A DNA stretch of 37,306 nt, taken from the NCBI GenBank assembly GCA_029938265.1, contig JAOZVI010000010.1, forward strand, positions 1 through 37,306, read 5' to 3'. A model generated the notes under the pieces. It saw only the letters and a list, made by a program, of their open reading frames with translations, ran no database searches and was not told the origin of the DNA. The translations under genes and the position numbers were made by a program. This document shows, piece after piece, positions 26,369 through 33,408 of this stretch. The stretch's first letter is position 1, and each line of letters opens with the position of its first letter. Source of the stretch: Flavobacteriaceae bacterium (GTDB lineage: Bacteria; Bacteroidota; Bacteroidia; Flavobacteriales; Flavobacteriaceae).

Positions 26369-27580
26369 TTATTGTTTGATCTCTGTCAGTACCTTATCTG
26401 TTTTTAGATCGGTGATCATTTTATCTTTTTCACCAAGATATCTTCTACTACCTAAGTAACGTTTTGTATTGCCTTCATCATAATAGCTGGATTCAGGATC
26501 AATAGAACTCATTCTTACTTGTTTAGAAGCATGGATAAATTCACCTTTTCCGTTTCCTAACCAGATTCCAACATGTGTAACTTTTTGTTTGGTACTATCA
26601 GTTGCTTTTCTGCCAAAGAACATCAGATCACCTTTTTCAAGATTTTCAAATTTAAGATCAGGGTCAATATTTTTTCCGGCATTGATCTGTTGTGAGGCGT
26701 CACGTGGAATAATAAAACCATTCATATAATAAACAGTTTTTGTAAAACCACTGCAATCCATTCCTTTGGTTGAAGTACCTCCCCATAAATAAGGAGCGCC
26801 AATAAAATCTTTAGCATAAGATTCAATTAATTCAGGTGATGGTTTTACATCTTTTATCCATTGGTCATATATTTTACTTTCCGATTTTTTTACAAAAGCA
26901 ATTCTGCCATCAGGATATTGAACTTTGTAATAATTGTCTTTTTCTCCCAAATATTTTAATTGAGCACCTAGAACAACGTCACTCACTTTTGTTGACTGAT
27001 CATCACTTTTTTTATAAGTATAGCCCCATGGAATCGTAAAGATTACTTTAGAAGCTTTGCTCCATGCTAAATAATCACCTTCATTCATTAAAGTAACGCC
27101 ACCGTGATCTACCCATGAGATATAGGCATCGGGAGTTTGAACCAAATAAAAAGCGCCTTTGATCTTTAAAACCTTTAAACCCATACCCAAAAGTGCCTGA
27201 GTTGCCAATTCACCAGAATGTCTGCTTTGCGACCGTATGTTAGCAACTGAATTGTTAACTACAGCATATTGTAATTCTCCAACACTTGCATCAGGAAGAA
27301 TGCTTATGCTGTCAATAATATTAATACCAGAATCTATAATTTTTTGTTTTAATTCAGCTACAGCTTTAGGTTGATCTGATTCTCCTTTTAAAAGAATAGA
27401 TTCTCCTTTTGGGCTAAGACTAATATCAAATAAAGCAACTCTTTTATCTGGAGCATATACTTTTTTAATGCTATCGTTAATATTCTGATATTTTGAAATA
27501 TTTTGTTTTTGTGTTGTATTACATGAAGTAAATGCAAAAATAAATATGGTAAATAAAAGTATTTTGGAAAAATTAATCAT
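26369..27580 (-). CDS. SH3-domain NlpC/P60 (C40) peptidoglycan endopeptidase lipoprotein
   Basis: A 403-residue lipoprotein with lipobox FAFTSC (C20). Bacterial SH3-type segments cover about 45-160 and 168-235 (HSGELATQALLG, YYKVQYPDGRIAFV). The C-terminal NlpC/P60 domain (about 250-370) has catalytic C276 in GMDCSGF, H336 in VTHVGIW and H350 in GEFIHAS as third polar residue, and should cleave gamma-D-Glu-(meso)diaminopimelate bonds in peptidoglycan stems. A -7 element (TAGTTTTG, minus strand, 27605-27612) lies 24 nt upstream of the ATG. Complete and ordinary for Bacteroidota. Confidence 0.94.
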   Translation of the reverse strand: MINFSKILLFTIFIFAFTSCNTTQKQNISKYQNINDSIKKVYAPDKRVALFDISLSPKGESILLKGESDQPKAVAELKQKIIDSGINIIDSISILPDASVGELQYAVVNNSVANIRSQSRHSGELATQALLGMGLKVLKIKGAFYLVQTPDAYISWVDHGGVTLMNEGDYLAWSKASKVIFTIPWGYTYKKSDDQSTKVSDVVLGAQLKYLGEKDNYYKVQYPDGRIAFVKKSESKIYDQWIKDVKPSPELIESYAKDFIGAPYLWGGTSTKGMDCSGFTKTVYYMNGFIIPRDASQQINAGKNIDPDLKFENLEKGDLMFFGRKATDSTKQKVTHVGIWLGNGKGEFIHASKQVRMSSIDPESSYYDEGNTKRYLGSRRYLGEKDKMITDLKTDKVLTEIKQ

Positions 27581-27604
27581 CAGATCTAGTTTAGAAAATT
27601 TCTA

Positions 27605-27612
27605 CAAAACTA
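27605..27612 (-). promoter_or_regulatory. -7 element for the NlpC/P60 gene
   Basis: Minus-strand TAGTTTTG fits TAnnTTTG, 24 nt before the start codon. No clear -33. Confidence 0.5.
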
Positions 27613-27680
27613 AAAATTAATAATGATTAAAGCTTAAAATTGATTTTAATTTACTGACTTTGAAATGTAAAGTTAGAATC

Positions 27681-28334
27681 TTATATTCTTTTTTTAATCC
27701 AATTATTAAGATCATGAAAATTTTGTGGTGCAACTCCGTGCCCAACATGATATTCATGATAAGTATTTTTAATACTTAGATTATTTAGAAAACCGGGTGT
27801 TTTTCTTGCCCAATCTACTGGAATTACCTGATCAACAGTGCCATGAGAAACAAAGAAATCAAGATCATTAAAATTGTTATTCTCAAAATTTTCTTGTAAT
27901 AATTGCGTATTTACATAGCCGCTTAAAGCGACAACATGTTGGGCCTTATCAGGATTGTTTAGTGCAAAAGCAGTACTTAAAATAGTGCCCTGACTAAATC
28001 CCAGGAGAAAAGTGTTGTTCGCATTAACTTTGTATCTTTCTTTGATACCTTCAATAAAATCTTTAATTATTAAAAGGGCATCTTTGGCTTCAGGAATATC
28101 TGAGAAATTTGAACTGTCATTATTAAAATGTATGCTGTACCAGGCATAACTATTATAGTCCATATTTAGTGGAGCTCTGGCACTAACAATTAATAATTCA
28201 TCCGGTAGTTCATTGGCAAAAGAAAAAAGATCTTGTTCATTGCTGCCATAGCCATGAAGCATTACCAATAAAGGCGGATTTTTAAGGTCAATTTTTGGAT
28301 GCCTTATCAGGTATTCTAAAGAAAGTTTGTCCAT
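27681..28334 (-). CDS. Alpha/beta-hydrolase, phospholipase/carboxylesterase family
   Basis: A 217-residue cytoplasmic serine esterase of the YpfH/carboxylesterase 2 type. The oxyanion motif is MLHGYGSNEQD; the nucleophile is S114 in GFSQG; the acid D168 is in SHGTVDQVIP and the base H199 in HVGHGVAP, so the triad is complete. Such enzymes hydrolyse short acyl esters or lysophospholipids; the natural substrate is unknown. It starts 17 nt after the small DUF4870-like gene and is probably co-transcribed with it. Confidence 0.92.
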   Translation of the reverse strand: MDKLSLEYLIRHPKIDLKNPPLLVMLHGYGSNEQDLFSFANELPDELLIVSARAPLNMDYNSYAWYSIHFNNDSSNFSDIPEAKDALLIIKDFIEGIKERYKVNANNTFLLGFSQGTILSTAFALNNPDKAQHVVALSGYVNTQLLQENFENNNFNDLDFFVSHGTVDQVIPVDWARKTPGFLNNLSIKNTYHEYHVGHGVAPQNFHDLNNWIKKRI

Positions 28335-28351
28335 TTAAATTCGTTCGGTTT

Positions 28352-28681
28352 TTACCCAAAGTTTCTAAACCATTCCTGGAATTGATCTCCTAAAAGTGGA
28401 ATCTTTTTCTCTTGTCCTTGAACAGCTCCAAGAAGCCCTATGATCCATAAAACAAATAAACCAAGAGATAATAGTTGACTAATCCAGCCATAATCTACAA
28501 ATCTACCAATAAAACTAACGGCAAAGCTTAATAAAATTAGTCCGATAGCCTGACGAATATGAAATGCAGCAAAAGGATTTTTTTTGCTCTGATTCATAAA
28601 ATAAGCGATAATTGTTCCGATAAAAGTAATGTAACTGATAATAGCGATGGTTTTGCCATCATTAACGGTTTGATTTTCCAT
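28352..28681 (-). CDS. Small Tic20/DUF4870-like membrane protein
   Basis: A 109-residue protein with three hydrophobic helices (about 10-28, 44-61, 66-85). The pattern KNPFAAFHIRQAIGL before the second helix and GQEKKIPLLGDQFQEWF at the C-terminus match the small Bacteroidota membrane proteins grouped with DUF4870/Tic20-like families. Function unknown. A one-mismatch -7 element (TATATTTA, minus strand, 28708-28715) lies 26 nt upstream. It forms a likely two-gene transcript with the esterase. Confidence 0.82.
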   Translation of the reverse strand: MENQTVNDGKTIAIISYITFIGTIIAYFMNQSKKNPFAAFHIRQAIGLILLSFAVSFIGRFVDYGWISQLLSLGLFVLWIIGLLGAVQGQEKKIPLLGDQFQEWFRNFG

Positions 28682-28770
28682 TTTTAAAGTGATTTGATTA
28701 ATTGTTGTAAATATAATAAAATTTAATAAAAATAATATTTTGTTTTAATAAGATGCTTTTTATTTAGTAA

Positions 28771-30027
28771 TTACCTTAGTACCAACTTTTTATTTGAGTA
28801 AATACCGTAAACTTTTCCCTTTAAATTCTTACCTAAAAAAGCTGAATTATTTGAATTTGATAAAATGTTTTCCTTAGTAAATGTATATTCCATTTCTGGA
28901 TCGAATAGAGTGAGATTGGCTATTTCACCTTTTGCGATCTTTAATTTTGACAGACCAAATATTGCTCTGGGTTTTTCAGTTAAACTGTCAATGGCAATAT
29001 CTAAACCTAAAACAGGTTGAATACTTCCAAAAATACTTTCTAAACCTATGGTTCCGTAAAGTGCATTTTCTAATTCTACCTTTTTATTTTCAATATCAAT
29101 CGGATTATGATCGCTTGTAACCATATCTACAGTTCCGTCTTTTACACCCTTGATCAAGGCTTTGTTGTCCTTTAATGATCTTAATGGTGGCAAAACTTTA
29201 TAATTAGTATCAAAACCTTTGAGCTCATCATCGGTTAAAACTAAATGGTGAGCGGTAACACTACAGGAAACTTTTAGCCCTTTTTTCTTAGCTTCTTTGA
29301 TCAGTTTTACAGATTTGGCTGTTGAAATTGTTGGGATGTGTAATTTACCATTTGTGTATTCCAATAAAAACAAGTCACGAACAATTTGCAATTCTTCAGC
29401 TAATGCCGGAATAGAATTTAAACCGAGTTTGGTGCTGTTTAAGCTTTCATTTACAAACCCTAAGGTAGAGGTGGTTTTTTCTTGAGGGAAACTCATAACC
29501 AATCCATCAAAATTTTGTGCGTACAGTAAAGCTATTTTCAATAAATTAGCATTGTTAATAGCTTTGTTGTAATCGCCAAAAGCAATTGCACCGGAGTTTT
29601 GCATATCAAAGAATTCTGCCAATTCCTTTCCTTCAGCATGCTGTGTTAAATTACCAATAGGATATAGATCTACAGCATTACTTATTGCTTTGTTCATTAA
29701 AAATTCAACTGCTGATTTATGATCGATAACAGGGTTTGTATTTGGGTTAACTGCAACAGCTGTAAATCCGCTTTTTGCAGCAACTTCTAAACCGTGTTCA
29801 ATGTTTTCTCTCTCTTCAAAACCAGGTTCGCCAAAAGAAACACTAGTGTCAAACCAACCATTAGAAATATGTAAATTATTTAAGGTTATTTCTTTACAAT
29901 TATTTGGTTTGGAGATCTTGTCAGAAATATTGGTTATAATGCCATTTTTAATTAATACATCTTTAACTTGATGATGATAAGCAGAGCTTTTATCGATTAT
30001 TTTGACCGATTTTAAAAGTATATTCAC
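28771..30027 (-). CDS. Dihydroorotase homologue lacking zinc-binding histidines (pseudo-dihydroorotase)
   Basis: About 418 residues from a GTG start (VNILLKSVKIID). The 25 residues encoded further upstream to the nearest ATG are unlike the family and would overlap the BatA-type gene. The fold landmarks are those of class I dihydroorotase: GWFDTSVSFGEPGFEERENIEHG, VAVNPNTNPVIDHKSAVEFL, SCSVTAHHLVLTDDEL, PPLRSLKDN and VTSDHNP. The metal site is lost: DxHxHxREPG is DTSVSFGEPG here (S62, S64, G66), the HCED-type His is replaced in LVMSFPQE, and the HxSTKESV His is replaced in PTISTAKSV. Only the Asp of SDHNP remains. It is probably non-catalytic and may pair with aspartate transcarbamoylase like PyrC' proteins (inference). 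It lies 34 nt downstream of the BatA-type gene. Confidence 0.88.
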   Translation of the reverse strand: MNILLKSVKIIDKSSAYHHQVKDVLIKNGIITNISDKISKPNNCKEITLNNLHISNGWFDTSVSFGEPGFEERENIEHGLEVAAKSGFTAVAVNPNTNPVIDHKSAVEFLMNKAISNAVDLYPIGNLTQHAEGKELAEFFDMQNSGAIAFGDYNKAINNANLLKIALLYAQNFDGLVMSFPQEKTTSTLGFVNESLNSTKLGLNSIPALAEELQIVRDLFLLEYTNGKLHIPTISTAKSVKLIKEAKKKGLKVSCSVTAHHLVLTDDELKGFDTNYKVLPPLRSLKDNKALIKGVKDGTVDMVTSDHNPIDIENKKVELENALYGTIGLESIFGSIQPVLGLDIAIDSLTEKPRAIFGLSKLKIAKGEIANLTLFDPEMEYTFTKENILSNSNNSAFLGKNLKGKVYGIYSNKKLVLR

Positions 30028-30061
30028 TTGTAGAAAGTTTAAATAAAGATATAAATTTTCT

Positions 30062-32008
30062 TTATGGATTTTTAAATAGCTTTTGTAAAAGAATTTCAGC
30101 AATTAAAAATATCAACGCAAAACTAATAAATAATTGCCATAAATTGTGTGTTTTATTTTGTTCATTTATTTTGATCAATGCATTTTTAACACTGCTGAAA
30201 TAATAGACATTATCTTTAATATTTTCATTTACAGAATGATATTGTAGATTACTTTCAGACCTATCATAATTATAAGCAATATTTTTTTTAAGCTCATTTT
30301 TATTTGAAATTTGGTAAATTCCTACCTTACTAGGTTGGTTAGATGTTGTTAGGATTACTTTATCTGTTTTTGTTACTTGAAGAGGAATAAAATTATATTC
30401 ACCTTTTGTAATACGTAAAACTTCATCTTTTTGTAATATTGATCTAACCGAAATAGTATTTGTTTTTCCAATCTTATAATATAATTGCTTGTTTGTATTA
30501 TTTTGTAAAGCAAAATTGTAAAAAACCGGAATTATCAGTGGTGATGAAGAAAAGTTAGAATTTTTATTACTCAATGCAGAAGCGATCCAATAGATCTTAC
30601 TGTTTTTTTTATTAATTTCAGATATAAATTTTTTACTATTATCTAAATTTAGAAGATCTGAGGCATTTGGTATTACAGTATTAATATATTGATAAACAAC
30701 AGGATATTGATAATTTTTTATTTGTTTTATAAATACATTTTTAAAAAACGGATGATCATAGTTAATTTTTGTTATTAGCTTTTTTGTTTCATTTTGGTCA
30801 ATTATTTTTCCAATTTGCAAAGAAGAAAACAGATCGTTATAGGATGCAATATTTAGTTTATTTGAAGGAATAATAACCAAATTTCCACCGGTATCAATAT
30901 AAGTTTGTATGGCATTGATCAAATATTTTGGAAACTGATCAAGTTCATTTAATATTACTAAATTCTGATTATAAATATCACCAACTTCCAATTGTTTTAA
31001 TTCGGATTGTACAAAGTCAAAATCATTTTTATTGTAAATATTTGGTAAAAAAGAACTGTTTTTACCGATTGTCAAAACTTTGGTCTTTTCATCTTTTGGA
31101 ATTGCAAAATACATGGAATTGTCAAATAAAATATCAGCATCATCAATATTGATATAGCCCGATATATCATCAGTGTTCTGCGTGATAAATTCAATTTCCT
31201 TTGTTTTGTTCTTTTCGAGTTTAATACTTGTTTTCCCTTTTAATTCATCATTTATAAAAAATGATACATTAATATTTTTATTGGCAGAATTGTAACTTTT
31301 AATATTGGTTTTTAGGGTTAAATTATCATTGTCCTTTTGTGAGATCCACAAGCTATCAATTGCGATATTATCAGGTGTCTCAGACAATAATTGAATTAAA
31401 TAATATTTAGAAAGGCTATCTGTTTTTAAGGGAAAAACATCATTGTTAACTTTCTGAAAATCAGATATTAAAATAATTTGATCACCTGTGCTTTTATTCA
31501 TGTTCTGTAGAGATCGAATTTGCAAAAAAACAGAGTGTAGATCTTTTTGTATTGGATAGTAATTAATATTTAAAAGCTCATTATTTATGTCAATATCTTT
31601 AAAGGTCTTATCATTGGTAAGCAGTGTAATTTTTTTATTTTTATTTTGAAATGATTCAATTAGATCCTGAATGGCAATTTTTAGCAGTTCACCATTTTTA
31701 CCCTTTGCCTGCATACTTAGAGAATTATCTAAATAGATATAGGTTTCTTTAGGCTTTTGTTGAATATTTTTACCGTAGTAAGGTTGGGCGAATGCTAAAA
31801 TTAGAGCAGTTAAAAGCAACAGTCGACTGATTAAAATAAGCCACTTTTTTAATTTTGAGCTTTTACGGGTTTGTTGTTCAATTTCCTTTAAAAGTTTTAC
31901 GTTAGTGAATTTTACTTTTTCGAATTTTTGGAGTTGAAATAAATGAATAAAAATGGGGATAATAAGTGCAAATAAAGCGTATAAAATTTCTGGATATTTA
32001 AAATGCAT
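30062..32008 (-). CDS. BatA N-terminal domain / VWA-like membrane protein
   Basis: A 648-residue membrane protein. The N-terminus is the two-helix BatA signature (TM about 8-26, then KLKKWLILISRLLLLTALILAFAQPYYG, TM about 57-78). A von Willebrand A-like domain follows with the MIDAS-type motif YIYLDNSLSM (DxSxS) near residue 90. The remaining periplasmic part contains a GATase-like or beta-rich region, and a final helix (about 620-642) anchors the C-terminus. Such proteins belong to the aerotolerance (Bat) and MoxR-associated group; the actual role here is unknown. It lies immediately upstream of the dihydroorotase homologue, an arrangement I recall as common in Bacteroidota. A -7 element lies 18 nt upstream. 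Confidence 0.88.
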   Translation of the reverse strand: MHFKYPEILYALFALIIPIFIHLFQLQKFEKVKFTNVKLLKEIEQQTRKSSKLKKWLILISRLLLLTALILAFAQPYYGKNIQQKPKETYIYLDNSLSMQAKGKNGELLKIAIQDLIESFQNKNKKITLLTNDKTFKDIDINNELLNINYYPIQKDLHSVFLQIRSLQNMNKSTGDQIILISDFQKVNNDVFPLKTDSLSKYYLIQLLSETPDNIAIDSLWISQKDNDNLTLKTNIKSYNSANKNINVSFFINDELKGKTSIKLEKNKTKEIEFITQNTDDISGYINIDDADILFDNSMYFAIPKDEKTKVLTIGKNSSFLPNIYNKNDFDFVQSELKQLEVGDIYNQNLVILNELDQFPKYLINAIQTYIDTGGNLVIIPSNKLNIASYNDLFSSLQIGKIIDQNETKKLITKINYDHPFFKNVFIKQIKNYQYPVVYQYINTVIPNASDLLNLDNSKKFISEINKKNSKIYWIASALSNKNSNFSSSPLIIPVFYNFALQNNTNKQLYYKIGKTNTISVRSILQKDEVLRITKGEYNFIPLQVTKTDKVILTTSNQPSKVGIYQISNKNELKKNIAYNYDRSESNLQYHSVNENIKDNVYYFSSVKNALIKINEQNKTHNLWQLFISFALIFLIAEILLQKLFKNP

Positions 32009-32026
32009 TATTCATTTTTGATTTCT

Positions 32027-32034
32027 CAAAAGTA
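32027..32034 (-). promoter_or_regulatory. -7 element for the BatA-type gene
   Basis: Minus-strand TACTTTTG fits TAnnTTTG, 18 nt before the ATG. A TTA occupies the -33 position at 20 nt. It would drive the BatA-type and dihydroorotase-like genes. Confidence 0.5.
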
Positions 32035-32291
32035 AGAATTTATTTTTAGCCTGCTAATCGTTTTTTGATCATTTTAAATTTAATAAACTTTAGGGAACTA
32101 TCAATTCATAATTTTGAGTCTTTACTTTTTTTCCATGCCAGCAAAAATAATTGTGTACGGAATCCTTTAGATTGGTTGTTAGTAATTAGCCTATATTTTT
32201 TTAATTCGAATACTTAAATTAATGTTCTTTTAATAATTATTTGGCATTAATGTTTTAAATATGAATTTATTACATTAACTTTATAAATCTA

Positions 32292-33356
32292 ATGAACATT
32301 ATTATGAAAAAACAAATAATATATGTTTTCCTTTTCTTTTTTGTATTTAATTATTCTTATTCGCAGAAAATAAAAGACTCAGTACAAACTGAGCAGGTTG
32401 CCAAACTTTTTAGGAATCAAGAGGTACTTCCTATAAAATTAAGTTATTCAAATAAAAATATAAAGAAAGAAACAAATGACAGTACTTATATCAAAACAAC
32501 TCTCACTTATCAAGAAGATGGTTCATGGAAGGATTTGGAAGTTGAGCTAAGAGTTCGTGGCAATTTCAGACTCATAAATTGTTATTTTCCTCCAATAAAA
32601 GTAAAAATTAATAAATCTGTTAGTGAAGGTACCTTATTTGAAGGGAATAAGAAATTAAAACTGGTGATGCCTTGTTCCTCTAAGAAAGGAACGAATGATT
32701 ATGTTGTTAAAGAATATATGGCTTATAAATTTTATGAGATAATTTCACTTTATCATTTTAAAACCAGATTGGTAGATATTTCTTTTACCGAAATGAAAGG
32801 TAAAAAAGAAAAAAGTTATCATCTTAAGGGTGTTCTGGTTGAAGATGATAAAAATGTTGCAAAGAGAAGTGGAGGTAATGTCCTGAAAAGGCGTATTCAC
32901 CCAGCGGTTCAAGATCCTGTAACCTCAGTTCAGAATTCTTTTTTTCAGTATTTGATTGGTAATACCGATTATTCAACTTATGTTCAACATAATGAAAAGC
33001 TTTTATTTGTTAATAAATCATTTGTGCCACTTCCTTATGATTTTGATATGTCCGGACTTGTAGATACACATTATGCGGTTGTTTCTGTTATAAATGATGA
33101 ACCCTTACCGATATCCTCAGTTAGAGAAAGGTTATATAGAGGGTTTAAAAGAGATCCAATAGTTATTCAACAAGTGAGAAAAGAATTTATTAATAATGAA
33201 GCTGATCTGCTTGCTGTTGTAGACAGTTTAGGAGCAGATTTTGAGAATCCAAAAGAATTTTTAGTGGCAAAAAAATTTATTTCAGATTTTTTTGTTGTAA
33301 TGAAAAATGATGAAATATTTAAAAGAGAAATTACAAATAAGTTAAGAACTAGATAG
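32292..33356 (+). CDS. Secreted protein with CotH-kinase-like motifs
   Basis: A 354-residue exported protein. The Met at residue 5 (32304) may be the true start, since MKKQIIYVFLFFFVFNYSYSQ is then a standard signal peptide and an imperfect -7 (TAACTTTA, 32276-32283) lies 20 nt before it. The mature part has LEVELRVRGNFR and CYFPPIKVKI (85-105), KLKLVMPC, NDYVVKEYMAYKFYE with a possible kinase Glu (E141), GVLVEDDKNVAKR (180-192), LIGNTDYSTYVQHNEKL (221-237) and VPLPYDFDMSG (245-255). The order resembles CotH-type atypical protein kinases, with an N-T-D...H-N catalytic-like loop and a DFD in place of DFG. The assignment rests on motif pattern only; the gene may be non-enzymatic. Confidence 0.65.
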   Translation: MNIIMKKQIIYVFLFFFVFNYSYSQKIKDSVQTEQVAKLFRNQEVLPIKLSYSNKNIKKETNDSTYIKTTLTYQEDGSWKDLEVELRVRGNFRLINCYFPPIKVKINKSVSEGTLFEGNKKLKLVMPCSSKKGTNDYVVKEYMAYKFYEIISLYHFKTRLVDISFTEMKGKKEKSYHLKGVLVEDDKNVAKRSGGNVLKRRIHPAVQDPVTSVQNSFFQYLIGNTDYSTYVQHNEKLLFVNKSFVPLPYDFDMSGLVDTHYAVVSVINDEPLPISSVRERLYRGFKRDPIVIQQVRKEFINNEADLLAVVDSLGADFENPKEFLVAKKFISDFFVVMKNDEIFKREITNKLRTR

Positions 33357-33369
33357 TGTATTTATTGTA

Positions 33370-33377
33370 TATTTTTG
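33370..33377 (+). promoter_or_regulatory. -7 element for the GAF-protein gene
   Basis: TATTTTTG fits TAnnTTTG, 31 nt before the ATG at 33409. It suggests the GAF gene can be transcribed apart from the upstream CotH-like gene. No good -33. Confidence 0.45.
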
Positions 33378-33408
33378 AGTACATGATGAAGTTTGATTAT
33401 TAATAAAC

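Noticed and set aside
30028-30102. ATG-initiated extension of the dihydroorotase homologue
   Set aside because: Would overlap the BatA-type gene and add unrelated residues; GTG at 30027 fits the family N-terminus.
32040-32200. Possible minus-strand peptide ...HNYFCWHGKKVKTQNYELIVP before the BatA-type gene
   Set aside because: Stops occur upstream and downstream in all frames, no start, no recognisable family; treated as non-coding.
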